A DNA stretch of 64,000 nt from Hymenobacter fodinae (GCF_004745825.1 NZ_SRLA01000001.1:558001-622000), one strand, 5' to 3'. Counted from the stretch's first letter, positions 42,808 to 52,288 are shown. Made by a program: numbers and translations. The notes: generated from the letters alone by a model not told the origin.

Positions 42808-44151
42808 ATGAAAGCCATCTTCCGCTCCTTGCTCGCTTCGGCTCTGTTCGCCACCACTGCTTTCACCGCCCTAGGCCAGTCGGCCCCGGCTGCCGCTGCC
42901 CCCGTCGCTCCCACTGATACCACGCCCATCACGCTCGATGCCAGCCTAGTTAAGGCTGTGAGCACCCAGAGCTTCGCTGAGTTTCGGGCGGCCGTGCAGC
43001 CTCTGGTAAAGCAAATGGCCTGCAAGAAGGTGGTGGCCCTGGGCGAAGGCACCCACGGCACCGCCGAGTTCTACAAGCTACGCTTCTGGCTGACGCGCAT
43101 CCTGATGGAGGAACACGGCTTTTCCCAGGTGGCCTTCGAGAATGACTACACCGATACCTACCTACTCAACGAAGGCCTGCGCCAGCCCAACGCCGCCGTC
43201 GAACCCCTAATGAAGGCCCACCTGTACAGCATCTGGCAAAACCAGGAAACGGCCGAACTACTTAACTGGGTGCAGACTCACAACCGCACTCACCGCCGGA
43301 AGGTGCAGGTGCGCGGAATTGACGCCGCCTACGTGCTGCCCGAAGCCAGAGAACTGAGCGCCCTGGCTGTCCGCTACCCCAAGAGTGGCCTACAAGAGCT
43401 GACCGCCCAACTCACCAAGCACGCCCTACTCCAGGACTCTATCTGGGACAACATCAACAAAAAAGGCTTTAAGGTGCCCCGGCGGCGGTGGCTTGACGGT
43501 GGCCTAGAAGGATACTACACCGCCGAGAAAATTCAGAAAGCCTTGTCCACTGCCCGCCTGCCCCGCAAGCAGCGGCAGCTGGCCGAGGGGTTTGCACTGG
43601 ACGCCAAGATGGCCTTTGATCTCTTCTACCAGTTTACTGTGAATAAGCGCGACACCTCCCGCGACAGTCTCATGGCTGAGATGACCAAGTTTCTGGTGCG
43701 CGACAACGACGCCAAGGTGATTGTATGGGCCCACGATGCGCACGTGTCGCGCAAGATTGCCATGGCCGAAGACCCCGGCAATGGCGGTGGCACGGGGGCT
43801 TTTCTGGAGCGGATGTTCCCCGGACAATACTTCGTGCTGGGCACCAGCACCGCCACCGGCACCTTCGCCGCCACCACCGACGGCCACATCACTCGCTCCA
43901 GCCCCATGGCCAGCTACCCTCTGGAGGTGCCCCTGGCGGGCTCTTGGGAGGCCTCGCTCAGTAGCGTGAGTGCCCCCGTATTCTACCTAAGCACCCAGCA
44001 ACTTGGGCCGCAAAACCTTCGGCGCCCCCTGCGTTTTGTAGGCTACGGTCCCGGCAGCGGCCCTGATAGCTACTCAAACTTTAAGCTGACCGAAGCCTTC
44101 GACGCCCTGCTGTTTGTGCGCCAGACTACGGCCGCCACTCCCTTACGCTAG
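42808..44151 (+). CDS. Erythromycin-esterase-like secreted protein
   Basis: A 447-residue protein with a signal peptide (IFRSLLASALFATTAFTALG) and the erythromycin esterase/EreA-like fold: VVALGEGTHGTAEFYKLRFW (His), AFENDYTDTYLLNEG, VRGIDAAYV and VIVWAHDAHVSR. True Ere enzymes are cytoplasmic and hydrolyse macrolides; secreted relatives in Bacteroidota have unknown substrates, so resistance is only a possibility. It is divergent from the LytS gene. Confidence 0.88.
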   Translation: MKAIFRSLLASALFATTAFTALGQSAPAAAAPVAPTDTTPITLDASLVKAVSTQSFAEFRAAVQPLVKQMACKKVVALGEGTHGTAEFYKLRFWLTRILMEEHGFSQVAFENDYTDTYLLNEGLRQPNAAVEPLMKAHLYSIWQNQETAELLNWVQTHNRTHRRKVQVRGIDAAYVLPEARELSALAVRYPKSGLQELTAQLTKHALLQDSIWDNINKKGFKVPRRRWLDGGLEGYYTAEKIQKALSTARLPRKQRQLAEGFALDAKMAFDLFYQFTVNKRDTSRDSLMAEMTKFLVRDNDAKVIVWAHDAHVSRKIAMAEDPGNGGGTGAFLERMFPGQYFVLGTSTATGTFAATTDGHITRSSPMASYPLEVPLAGSWEASLSSVSAPVFYLSTQQLGPQNLRRPLRFVGYGPGSGPDSYSNFKLTEAFDALLFVRQTTAATPLR

Positions 44152-44315
44152 CTGGTCTAGGGTTACTTCTGGCCACAGGCCTCTGTTGGCTCTGTACGCA
44201 GTAAGACGCGTTCTAGCAGCTTCTACGGATTGAAGAGGGGCAGACGATGCGTGCCGCAACCGCTTGCAGTTAGAACACGTGTGGTCCTATCTTAATAAGA
44301 ATAATTGGTTAAAGC

Positions 44316-44789
44316 TCAGGGCTCTATCAGTCGCAGCAAGTATACCGTACCAGCCTTGTACAGTAGCCAAAACAGCACAAGCACTAGTCCCTTTAACACT
44401 AGCCTGCCCGCAGCATTCTGACCCCAGTCCTCCAGCCAAGACGAAGGGTTAGTCACGACGACCAATGGCATAAGCATGCCCGATAAGAGTCTCTGGAATA
44501 GGAACAGTGGCAGCCTGGGCCGAATGCGAGGCCAGTCGTGGGCCAGTTTCTGCAGCAACTGGCGTGTGGCCTCGTCCGCTGTGTTGCGCTGAATGGTGGC
44601 GCGCAATTCGGCCGCTGTTTCCAGTGAAACCAGCTCGCTGTTGATGCGCCGGGTATCCTGAATCAGTGCTTCCATAAGGCTCCACGTTTCTCTCGCGGCT
44701 GCTATTTCAGCAGGTTGGCCTTCCCGCAATAGCAATTCCTGGTTACCCCAGTGGCGCCGATAAATTTCTAGTTGCGCCTTAGTAATCAT
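44316..44789 (-). CDS. Membrane-anchored helical protein of unknown function
   Basis: A 157-residue protein that is helical in its first 100 residues (QLEIYRRHWGNQELLLREGQ; RLLSGMLMPLVVV) with a C-terminal hydrophobic segment (RLVLKGLVLVLFWLLYKAGT). No motif is recognised. The AT-rich gap upstream holds no clear element. Confidence 0.6.
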   Translation of the reverse strand: MITKAQLEIYRRHWGNQELLLREGQPAEIAAARETWSLMEALIQDTRRINSELVSLETAAELRATIQRNTADEATRQLLQKLAHDWPRIRPRLPLFLFQRLLSGMLMPLVVVTNPSSWLEDWGQNAAGRLVLKGLVLVLFWLLYKAGTVYLLRLIEP

Positions 44790-44880
44790 TGTAATACATA
44801 CAAAGCAACAATAACCGAATATTGGATCTGGCTATCTACATGAGACAAATAGCCATAAATATGACTCAATAAACGGAAAA

Positions 44881-44907
44881 AGGCTGGAGCTCTAGGAGCT
44901 TCAGCCT
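44881..44907 (-). terminator. Terminator of the cold-shock gene
   Basis: A 12-bp stem (one G-T pair) is followed on the minus strand by a T-run, 26 bases beyond the stop at 44933. Confidence 0.65.
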
Positions 44908-44932
44908 CTTCTGGTATCAGCGGGAGTAGACC

Positions 44933-45391
44933 CTATGCCTGGAGCTTCACGCCGAAGGCGCTCGGACCTTTGGGGCCCATTTCCACCTCAAAAGTCACTT
45001 TATCGTTCTCCTTGATGGTGATGCCGCCCAGAGCATTGGCGTGCACGAATATGCTCTGTTGAGTTTCGGTATCCTTGATGAAGCCGTAACCCTTAGAGTC
45101 GTTGAAGAAGGAAACCGTGCCTTTGCGCACTGGGTCTTCCTGCTCCAGATCTTCCTGCTTCAGCGCCCCAATGCGGATGTCCTCGGTCTTGATTTCCTTG
45201 CGCTTCTTGGGGTCTGGGGGCGTAGAGGAGATGTTGCCATTTTCATCTACGTAGGCCAGCATTTCTTCCAGGGCCTGGCCTTTCTTGGCGTTGGCCTGAC
45301 GCTCTTCGCGCTTCTCTTCCTTATCCTGACGCTTTTTCAGGCGTTTCTTTTCGTTTTCCTTCTTACCGAAAGTGGCTTGCGATTTACCCAT
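44933..45391 (-). CDS. Cold-shock-domain protein with basic N-terminal extension
   Basis: A 152-residue RNA/DNA-binding protein. The C-terminal ~65 residues form a cold-shock domain with RNP1-type KGTVSFFNDSKGYGFIKD and RNP2-type SIFVHANAL. The N-terminal part is a charged helix (EKKRLKKRQDKEEKREERQA). This arrangement is common in Bacteroidota and suggests an RNA chaperone bound to larger RNAs. Confidence 0.92.
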   Translation of the reverse strand: MGKSQATFGKKENEKKRLKKRQDKEEKREERQANAKKGQALEEMLAYVDENGNISSTPPDPKKRKEIKTEDIRIGALKQEDLEQEDPVRKGTVSFFNDSKGYGFIKDTETQQSIFVHANALGGITIKENDKVTFEVEMGPKGPSAFGVKLQA

Positions 45392-45810
45392 ATGTGTTAG
45401 TAGTCGTGACGATTTAGTGTGCTGTGCGAAATCAGAGGGTGGGGGGAATAGATGATCATATTACGACAATTTTGAACGGGTTAGCGTTCATAAATTCAAT
45501 AAATACTATAAGGTATAAAGGGCTTGCCGAAGCTCGGCGCTAGAAGCTTTGCCCCGCTAGGTTCGTAGTGGCCAGGTCAGCTCTCAACAGCTTCACCTTC
45601 TCAACTCCCAGACCGCTCCGAAATAAGAATACGCCAATAAGCTGGTAAAGCTACCGCTTATTCTGGCAAGTGCAGGATAGCCGGTCAGAATAAGACTAGG
45701 TGAGTGGCTTAGGCCTAGGCCTAGAACAATAGCCCTAGCCTGCGTATTTATGCACTGAACTGCGGGGCTTGGGCGGCATCCGTACCGCACCGGCCCCGAA
45801 CGTACTGGCT

Positions 45811-46944
45811 ATGCTCTCCGAACCCACCTATCTGGCGGCCCGCGTGGTGGCGCCCATGATTGAAACCCACTTTGCCCGGCACCGGGCCGCGGCACGCCCC
45901 CGCGACGTAGCTCATCTGGCCCCTCCGCCCGATGTGCAGTGGGTAGAAACCATCATTGACGTAGCCTTTTGGGCCAGCCTGCGCCGCGAGGAAGGCTATT
46001 CGCCTAAAATTTCGCTGGCCCTGCTGCCACCCGACAAAGCTCTGCAGCCGGTAGTGTTTGCCCACAAGCGGCGCCTCATGCCCTACAACCTGCTGAAGCT
46101 GGCGCCGGCCGTAGAGCAACCGGGTATTCATTTGGGCGTGTGGTACGATGCCGATGGGTTGTACGTATGGGGCACGGCCATTGGCATTCCACCCCTATGC
46201 TTTGTGCTGGAGGTGATTGAGCCCGGTTTGCTGGTGGTGAAGCACCGCCGCGCCGATGGGTTCGGCAAATTCGTGAACGTGGCCATTCTGCGCGGCGACC
46301 AGTTGCAGCTAGTAGATGCCGATAATGCCGCCGTGGCTGACTGCCCCGCCCTGCAGGCCTTCTTGCCGGAGCAGACGCTGGCTACCGAGATGGGCGAAAC
46401 CGATAATGTGCTGGTAGAGCTGGCTTCGGCCATGCGCGCCCACGGCCGCGGGGGGCTGGTTCTGATTGTACCGCCCAACTCGCAAAGCTGGCAGTCCTCC
46501 ATTGTGCAGCCCATGACCTACCCCGTAACGCCCGCCTACATGGGTATTGCCGAGATGCAGCGCGAAGACCAGACCGAGCGCAAATGGCAAGATGGGCTGC
46601 TGCGCAACATTGGCATTGTGGGCGGCTTCACGGCCGTAGATGGGGCTACCGTCATTACCCGCGACTATCATCTGCTGGCTTTTGGGGCGAAAGTGGCCCG
46701 CGCCGAGCATAGCACCCCCGTTGATAAAATGGTGCTCACGGAGCCCGTAGTGGGCAGCATCGAGCAACACTTGCACCCGGCCCAAAACGGTGGTACCCGG
46801 CACTTGGCCGCTGCCCAATTCGTGTACGACCAGCGCGACTCTCTGGCCCTAGTTGCTTCCCAAGACGGCTACTTCACCCTCTTTGCCTGGTCTGTAACCC
46901 TGGAAATGGTACACGCCCACCGCATTGATGTGCTGTTGCTGTGA
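45811..46944 (+). CDS. DACNV-like putative sensor protein (diadenylate-cyclase-related fold)
   Basis: A 377-residue protein without a signal peptide. Stretches such as PGIHLGVWYDADGLYVWGT in the first half and DGATVITRDYHLLAFGAKVA in the second resemble the diadenylate-cyclase (DAC) fold. The second half also has RHLAAAQFVYDQRDSLALVA, like the RHR motif of DisA/CdaA, here RHL. NCBI calls such proteins putative sensor domain DACNV-containing. Cyclase activity is uncertain because the RHR motif is not complete. I chose the ATG at 45811. It has no obvious operon partner. Confidence 0.7.
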   Translation: MLSEPTYLAARVVAPMIETHFARHRAAARPRDVAHLAPPPDVQWVETIIDVAFWASLRREEGYSPKISLALLPPDKALQPVVFAHKRRLMPYNLLKLAPAVEQPGIHLGVWYDADGLYVWGTAIGIPPLCFVLEVIEPGLLVVKHRRADGFGKFVNVAILRGDQLQLVDADNAAVADCPALQAFLPEQTLATEMGETDNVLVELASAMRAHGRGGLVLIVPPNSQSWQSSIVQPMTYPVTPAYMGIAEMQREDQTERKWQDGLLRNIGIVGGFTAVDGATVITRDYHLLAFGAKVARAEHSTPVDKMVLTEPVVGSIEQHLHPAQNGGTRHLAAAQFVYDQRDSLALVASQDGYFTLFAWSVTLEMVHAHRIDVLLL

Positions 46945-47028
46945 GTAAGGAGGTAATAATAAGGTGACGAGGTGCGAAGTGTATCACTCTCTTACTCCAT
47001 TCCCCTAAAACCTCATCACCAGCAACCC

Positions 47029-47607
47029 TTAACAATCAAACCCCGCTACTTCTTGTACTTCGCCTGGGGCTAGGCCACTTGCCCACACATTACCAATGCG
47101 CACCCGCACGAGGCGCAGCGTAGGAAAACCTGCCGCGGCCGTCATTTTGCGCACCTGCCGAAACTTACCCTCTGTGACGATGATTGAAACCCAGCTGGTG
47201 GGGCCATGGCGCTCCGAGCGGATGTGGCGGCCGCGCGGGGGCAGATCGGGCGCTTCTTCTAGGCGCCGCACGCGGCTGGGCAGGGTGTGGTAGCGGCCAT
47301 CGGGCAGGCCAATCTCTACGCCTTGCTGTAGTTCAGCAATAGCTTCGTCGGTGATGAGGCCGTCGACCTGGGCGTAGTACTCCTTCTCTACGTGGCGGCT
47401 GCGGACTTGCTCGCTTACCCGGCCATCGGTGGTGAGCAGGAGCAGGCCTTCACTGTGTTCGTCGAGGCGGCCAATGGCCATGGTTCCTTCCGGAAAGTTG
47501 TGCAGCTCACCCAAAAACCGCTTTTTACGGGCCTCCCGCGGAAATTCACTAGTAAACTGACTGAGGTAACCGTAGGGTTTGAAAAGCAGGAAGTGCCGAT
47601 GCAACAT
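47029..47607 (-). CDS. RsuA/RluE-family pseudouridine synthase
   Basis: A 192-residue enzyme that isomerises uridine in rRNA. The catalytic motif is AIGRLDEHSEGLLLLTTDG with the nucleophile Asp. Further motifs are KEYYAQVDGLI and IVTEGKFRQVRKMTAAAGFP with the R.VRKM motif. The N-terminal S4 domain of RsuA is absent, which fits the RluE group. The start is at 47607 (MLHRHFLLFKPYGYLS). Confidence 0.92.
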   Translation of the reverse strand: MLHRHFLLFKPYGYLSQFTSEFPREARKKRFLGELHNFPEGTMAIGRLDEHSEGLLLLTTDGRVSEQVRSRHVEKEYYAQVDGLITDEAIAELQQGVEIGLPDGRYHTLPSRVRRLEEAPDLPPRGRHIRSERHGPTSWVSIIVTEGKFRQVRKMTAAAGFPTLRLVRVRIGNVWASGLAPGEVQEVAGFDC

Positions 47608-47667
47608 GAACGAAAGCGGTGGTAACGGCCCAAAGCGCAGATGCCGGCCCTAGGCCAGTATAGCCGC

Positions 47668-47700
47668 AGGCGGCCAAAGCTACGAAAGCTTTGGCCGCCT
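47668..47700. terminator. Hairpin between the pseudouridine synthase and DinB genes
   Basis: A 13-bp stem (47668-47680 with 47688-47700) lies beyond the DinB stop on the minus strand. It is the terminator of the WYL/DinB unit. Confidence 0.6.
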
Positions 47701-47721
47701 TAGTAACCCTCAAGGAGTGGC

Positions 47722-48243
47722 CTAGAAGACCATAGCTTCGTCGGCGGAAGAACCGTAGATGGCGGGCACCGGCACATCTAGCAGGCGCAGGTACACGGAG
47801 AGCTGCCCGCGGTGATGAATGGTATGGTTGATTAAATGCCGAACGATGTTGGCGCGGGACTGCTGCATAATGATTTGCTCCCCAAACCGCAACGTCCAGG
47901 TTTCCGCAAAGGCTTCCGCGTCGGCCTCTGACAGCGTTTCGTGGGCAGCAGCGCCGTTAGCTTCTAGGCGCTGCACTAACTCCTCGGTGCTACTAGGCGG
48001 CGTGGGGGCATGGTCGGCGTACGTGGCTAGGTTCAGCTCCGTAGTTTCAAAGGTCGTTTTGATGCCGCCCAACAGGTCGGCGGTGTGGGCGCCGAGGTGG
48101 CCTAGGGTCATGGACTTGGGGTGGGGCTGCCAGCCAAACTGCGCAGCGGGTAGGCGCTCTAGCACGCGGCGCGTAAGCGTGAGTTCGTGAGCTAGCTCGG
48201 GCAGCAAAGAGAGGGCGAGCAGGGTGGCAAGAGTGGTTTCCAT
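47722..48243 (-). CDS. DinB-family metal-binding protein
   Basis: A 173-residue four-helix protein of the DinB/YfiT fold. Candidate metal-binding His residues are in MTLGHLGAHTADL and LINHTIHHRGQLSVYL. Such proteins are often thiol-transferases or of unknown role. It follows the WYL regulator gene by 57 bases on the same strand, so it may be its target. The stop TAG is part of a copy of the iterated 10-mer. Confidence 0.85.
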   Translation of the reverse strand: METTLATLLALSLLPELAHELTLTRRVLERLPAAQFGWQPHPKSMTLGHLGAHTADLLGGIKTTFETTELNLATYADHAPTPPSSTEELVQRLEANGAAAHETLSEADAEAFAETWTLRFGEQIIMQQSRANIVRHLINHTIHHRGQLSVYLRLLDVPVPAIYGSSADEAMVF

Positions 48244-48300
48244 GGCGGTGATGGGGTGATGTGGAAGATATTCCAAAGCTCGCCCCCACCACTGACAGCC

Positions 48301-49275
48301 CTATGTCAGTAGGTTTGCCGGAGTGGCAGAAAAATGTTCGTAGGCCTCCCGAGCCAGCTCCTGCAGGCGCTGCTGCAGCTCCGGCGGCGACACCACCGTC
48401 ACCTTCGGGCCGAACAGCAGCAGCCACCGAGCAATACTCTCCAGGTGCATAGGCTGCAAGGTCATCTCCACTAGCCCCTCGGTCGTTTCCTGCTCCCGCA
48501 GCCACCCGAAGTAGTGCTTGTTCTCGTGAGCGTAGGCCAGGGCCTCGGGCCGTAGCCGAACTACCACCGTGGTACCGGGGTGCTGCCGTGCCCGCTCAGC
48601 CCAGTACGACTGCAGGGTTTCGGGGCGGGGCGCAAAGTGCTCATCACGTAGCTGCAGGCTCATTATGCGGTCGAGGCGAAAGTCGCGGTACTCCTGGCGC
48701 AGGCGGCAGTAGGCCACTACGTGCCAGTACTGCCCAAAGTATAGCCCAATGGGCTCTACCTCGCGCTGCGTGGCGGCACCGTGGTAGCCGGCCCGGTAGT
48801 CTAGGGCCACTACCCGGTGGGTGGTCACGCTGGTGAGCAGCAGCTGGTGGGTATCGCTCGGGGGCGGAGTGGCCCCGCGGTACATCCAGGGCTGCAGCAC
48901 TGTGAGGCGGGGGCTAAGCTCGGCCAGATAGTCACGGTCGGAGTGGCCTAGCACCGCGCGCAGCTTGTCCATGGCGGCCTTGCTAAGTTGAGCCATGTGG
49001 GGGTTGGTGAGTTGGGCGGCCAGCTTTTCAGCTGTGAGCAGGGCCGTGGCTTCTTCGCGCGTAAACATCACGGGCGGCAGCCGGTAGCCCTCCACCAATG
49101 AGTAGCCCACACCCGCCTCCCCATAGAGAGGTACACCAGCCTCTTCCAGGGTGCGCAAGTCGCGGTACACGGTGCGCAGGCTCACGCCAAACTGCTCGGC
49201 TAGGTCCTGGCCCTTCACAATTCGTTTGGCCTGCAGCTGAATCAGAATAGCCGTGATGCGGTCGAAGCGGTTCAT
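48301..49275 (-). CDS. HTH-WYL transcriptional regulator (YafY-like)
   Basis: A 324-residue regulator. The N-terminal winged helix (RITAILIQLQAKRIVKGQDL, SLRTVYRDLRTLEEAGVPLY) precedes the WYL domain (REVEPIGLYFGQYWHVVAYC). The C-terminal part has a WCX-like extension. WYL proteins sense ligands such as nucleotides or ssDNA. It is probably co-transcribed with the DinB gene downstream. Confidence 0.93.
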   Translation of the reverse strand: MNRFDRITAILIQLQAKRIVKGQDLAEQFGVSLRTVYRDLRTLEEAGVPLYGEAGVGYSLVEGYRLPPVMFTREEATALLTAEKLAAQLTNPHMAQLSKAAMDKLRAVLGHSDRDYLAELSPRLTVLQPWMYRGATPPPSDTHQLLLTSVTTHRVVALDYRAGYHGAATQREVEPIGLYFGQYWHVVAYCRLRQEYRDFRLDRIMSLQLRDEHFAPRPETLQSYWAERARQHPGTTVVVRLRPEALAYAHENKHYFGWLREQETTEGLVEMTLQPMHLESIARWLLLFGPKVTVVSPPELQQRLQELAREAYEHFSATPANLLT

Positions 49276-49439
49276 ACCAGCAAAATAGGAAAGGCAGGCA
49301 AAACGGTAGCAGAAAGGGCCTGCAACAAGGTTTACGAATGCGGGTACTAATGGGCCGCACCTTTCCGGCGGTTACAAACGTTCTCAATTTGAGAGCAACT
49401 CCGACCTTTTTTATAACATTAAGGGTTCAAGTGGTCGAT

Positions 49440-50708
49440 ATGCGTTTTACACTGTTCTGCTTATTGCTGTTACTTGGGCTGCGGGCCCAAGCGCAACAGC
49501 CCGTTACACCTGCTCCTACCCAGCCCCAACCCACCCGCCGAGTGGACCTGGACAACGTGGACGTGGCCCCGAATGCGGTAGATACCAAAGGCTGGCTGCT
49601 GCTCGACAAAGACATTCAGACGGAGCTGGAGGGGGCCGTGCAAAACATGTACAACTTCAAGTACGACAAAGCGGAAAAGCAATTTCGCTCCCTGCGGCGG
49701 CGCTACCCCGACCACCCCATGCCGTACTTCTTGCTAGGCCTGAACACGTGGTGGAAGATTATGCCCACCAACATTACCACCGAGCTCTACGACAAAACGT
49801 TCTTCGCCTACATGGATACGGCCATAACCAAAGCCGAAACCCAGTATAAGCGGGATAAGAAAAACTATGAGGCCTGCTTCTTTCTCTCGGCGGCCTATGG
49901 CTTCGATGCTCGCCTGAACGCGGAGCGCCACAACTGGCGCCAGGCCACTTTCTCCAGCAAGCGGGCCCTCGATTACCTCGATAAAAGCCAGGAAGCCAAC
50001 GGGCTCAGCCCCGAGTTCTTGTTCGGGCAGGCGCTGATCAATTACTACGCCGTCTGGATTTCAGATAACTACAAGCTTCTGAAGCCGGTGCTGTTGTTCT
50101 TCCCGAAGGGCAACCGCCAGCTAGGCCTGCAGCAGTTGCGTAGCGTGGCCCAAAATGGCTTTTACACCTCCAACGAGGCCAAGGTATTCCTGATGAAGAT
50201 TCTGCAGAACCAGGAAAACAAACCGGAGGAGGCCTTCCCCATTGCCCAGCAAATGGCCAAAGCCTACCCCGACAACGGCTATTTCCAGCGGTTTTATGCG
50301 CTTACCTGCTACCAGCAGGGCTACTTGCCCGAGTGTGAGCGGATAAGCCGGGATATTCTGGATAAGATAAACCGGGGCTTACCGGGCTACGAGGCCATCA
50401 GTGGGCGATACGCTACCTTCTTCCTGGGCAGCCTGATGCAGAACCAGTACCAAGATCTGCCCAAAGCCCAAGACTACTATAAGCGTTGCGTAGTATTCTC
50501 CGAAAGCACCGGCGACACCAAACAGGGCTTCTACCTATACGCCCTTCTGAACCTGGCCCGCATTGCCGAGAAGCAGAAAGACACCGCCGAGGCCATTCGC
50601 TACTATAAGGAAGTGGAGAGCAAGGCGGAGCGTAAATCGGAGGCCTCAAACGAAGCCAAGGCGTACCTTAAAAAGCACCGGAGTACCAAGAAGCCCAAAC
50701 AGAAGTAA
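49440..50708 (+). CDS. Secreted tetratricopeptide-repeat protein
   Basis: A 422-residue protein from the ATG at 49440 with a signal peptide (FTLFCLLLLLGLRAQAQQ). TPR-like helix pairs run throughout (YNFKYDKAEKQFRSLRRRYP, CYQQGYLPECERISRDILDK, YALLNLARIAEKQKDTAEAI). TPR proteins act as scaffolds. It may be in the periplasm or outer membrane. The ATG is upstream of the signal peptide. A long perfect hairpin follows. Confidence 0.85.
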   Translation: MRFTLFCLLLLLGLRAQAQQPVTPAPTQPQPTRRVDLDNVDVAPNAVDTKGWLLLDKDIQTELEGAVQNMYNFKYDKAEKQFRSLRRRYPDHPMPYFLLGLNTWWKIMPTNITTELYDKTFFAYMDTAITKAETQYKRDKKNYEACFFLSAAYGFDARLNAERHNWRQATFSSKRALDYLDKSQEANGLSPEFLFGQALINYYAVWISDNYKLLKPVLLFFPKGNRQLGLQQLRSVAQNGFYTSNEAKVFLMKILQNQENKPEEAFPIAQQMAKAYPDNGYFQRFYALTCYQQGYLPECERISRDILDKINRGLPGYEAISGRYATFFLGSLMQNQYQDLPKAQDYYKRCVVFSESTGDTKQGFYLYALLNLARIAEKQKDTAEAIRYYKEVESKAERKSEASNEAKAYLKKHRSTKKPKQK

Positions 50709-50715
50709 GGCTTTA

Positions 50716-50778
50716 AAACCCCACTGCCCTGTCACTTGGCCGTGCAACGCGCAGCCAAGTGACAGGGCAGTGGGGTTT
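50716..50778 (+). terminator. Long hairpin terminator (25-bp perfect stem)
   Basis: Arms 50716-50740 and 50754-50778 pair perfectly with a 13-base loop and end in TTT. It is longer than a normal terminator and could also affect mRNA stability. Confidence 0.7.
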
Positions 50779-50798
50779 CTTGCGCTAGGCCACTAGGC

Positions 50799-51386
50799 CT
50801 ATTGCTGCTCGTTGAAAACGGTATCGATGGCTAGGCCAGCGGCTAGCAGCAGGGCATTGGAGGCCACTTGGGTTTCGCCCATGTCATGGATGGAAACCAG
50901 GTAGTTATCGGCATTGGTGAATAGCTCCTGGCCTAGGCCAGCCCACTTCTTGGTCACGACGCCGATTTCCTGCCCCGTGGCGCTGATAAACTTGAAGTCC
51001 CAGCTTTTCCAGCTGCCCCTTATTTCGGCAATCTGCTCATCCTGCAGATTGTATACGTAGAAGCCCCCACTGAACGAAAATAGCTTGCTCTTGAAGTAGC
51101 CAATTGGCTGCTCCTGAGCATCTAGCACGTGCACCTTAGAGCGCAGAAACGTCCAGCCCCGCTGAATCTGAATCATGGGTGCCGACTCCGGCTGTTCCCG
51201 CACCGCAATGGTTACGGGCAGCATGTGCTTCTTGAGCAGGAGGCGCAACCATACGGCCCACGAGGGCGTGGCTTCCGTGGCAAAACCAATTTGCTCGTTG
51301 GTTACGGGGTCAAGAATATCGTAGGTGTCTTTGAGCTTGAACAGGCCTACATGCTCCCGGATAAAATACTGGCGTCGAGTGAACAT
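50799..51386 (-). CDS. LURP-one/phospholipid-scramblase-like protein
   Basis: A 195-residue protein with a tubby-like beta-barrel pattern: REHVGLFKLKDTYDILDPVT, MIQIQRGWTFLRSKVHVLDA, EQIAEIRGSWKSWDFKFISA and VTKKWAGLGQELFTNADNYL. There is no signal peptide. The role is unknown; some family members bind membranes. Confidence 0.78.
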   Translation of the reverse strand: MFTRRQYFIREHVGLFKLKDTYDILDPVTNEQIGFATEATPSWAVWLRLLLKKHMLPVTIAVREQPESAPMIQIQRGWTFLRSKVHVLDAQEQPIGYFKSKLFSFSGGFYVYNLQDEQIAEIRGSWKSWDFKFISATGQEIGVVTKKWAGLGQELFTNADNYLVSIHDMGETQVASNALLLAAGLAIDTVFNEQQ

Positions 51387-51478
51387 CTGATAGCAGAATA
51401 AATTTCTGCAAGCTACTCAGGATAGTTCAAGGGAAATAGGTTTTATTCTATATTCCAAGCCGCGGCCACGCCAGGATT

Positions 51479-52288
51479 TTACTTGCCTAGGGCCGTTTGG
51501 GGCAGTTGGCCGGGGCGACGCAGCACATCCAGGGTGTGGGGCAGCAGCTCGGGGCCGCCCCAGTTGCCGTGGCCAGGAACCACCACGCGGGCGCGAGGGT
51601 AACGGTCGGCCACCGTTTTTACGGCGCTAGGCCACTTCTTCAGGTCGGCGTCGATGATATTGCCGGGCGTATCGGCGGCCATTTCCTTGATGAGGCACCC
51701 GCCAAATAGTACCCGCTGCTTGGGCAGCCACGCCACCAAATTATCGGGCGTATGGCCGGGGCCAGGGTAGAACAGCTCCAGCCGGGTCTTGCCCGACTCA
51801 ATAACGGTAAAGGGTTTGATGGCAGGCGTAGGCGCATCTTCCTTGATGGCGGTGGCGCGGTCGGCAGTCAGCTGGCTGCTCACTACCTTGATGTTGTTGG
51901 CCCGCAACACCGCCATACCGCCCATGCGGTCTTCGTGGGCGTGCGTCACGATAACCATACGCACCCGCTGGTGGAGGCTGTCGGCCACCCAGCGCAGGAG
52001 TTGCAGGGTCTGGTCAGAGTCCCAGCCCGTATCCAGCAGAATAGCACCTTTGGTAGTTTTTACGATGAGCCCATTCGCGGGAATAGGGGCTGCCGTGCCT
52101 GGCTGGTAGCGGTACGATGTGTGCACAAACACATCGGGCGCCACAGCTCGCACCCGAATGTGCGGGGTCGGAGCCTGAGGAGTACCTGCCGGTACTATAG
52201 CCTGAGAAGTGTCAAAAACACCCGCGCAAAGCAACAAACCCAGGGCGCAGGTACGCCGGAAACCGGCCGCAATAGAAAACAATACCAT
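51479..52288 (-). CDS. Subclass B1 metallo-beta-lactamase
   Basis: A 269-residue secreted zinc enzyme from the ATG at 52288 (the longer frame starts with TTG at 52294). The zinc ligands of subclass B1 are visible: the H-x-H-x-D box THAHEDRMGG, the second His in YPGPGHTPDNLVAWLP, the Cys in VLFGGCLIK and the last His in VVVPGHGNWGG. B1 enzymes hydrolyse penicillins, cephalosporins and often carbapenems. Whether this one is active is unknown. The signal peptide is ALGLLLCAGVFDTSQA. It is flanked by ordinary chromosomal genes and no mobile-element gene is near. Confidence 0.88.
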   Translation of the reverse strand: MVLFSIAAGFRRTCALGLLLCAGVFDTSQAIVPAGTPQAPTPHIRVRAVAPDVFVHTSYRYQPGTAAPIPANGLIVKTTKGAILLDTGWDSDQTLQLLRWVADSLHQRVRMVIVTHAHEDRMGGMAVLRANNIKVVSSQLTADRATAIKEDAPTPAIKPFTVIESGKTRLELFYPGPGHTPDNLVAWLPKQRVLFGGCLIKEMAADTPGNIIDADLKKWPSAVKTVADRYPRARVVVPGHGNWGGPELLPHTLDVLRRPGQLPQTALGK

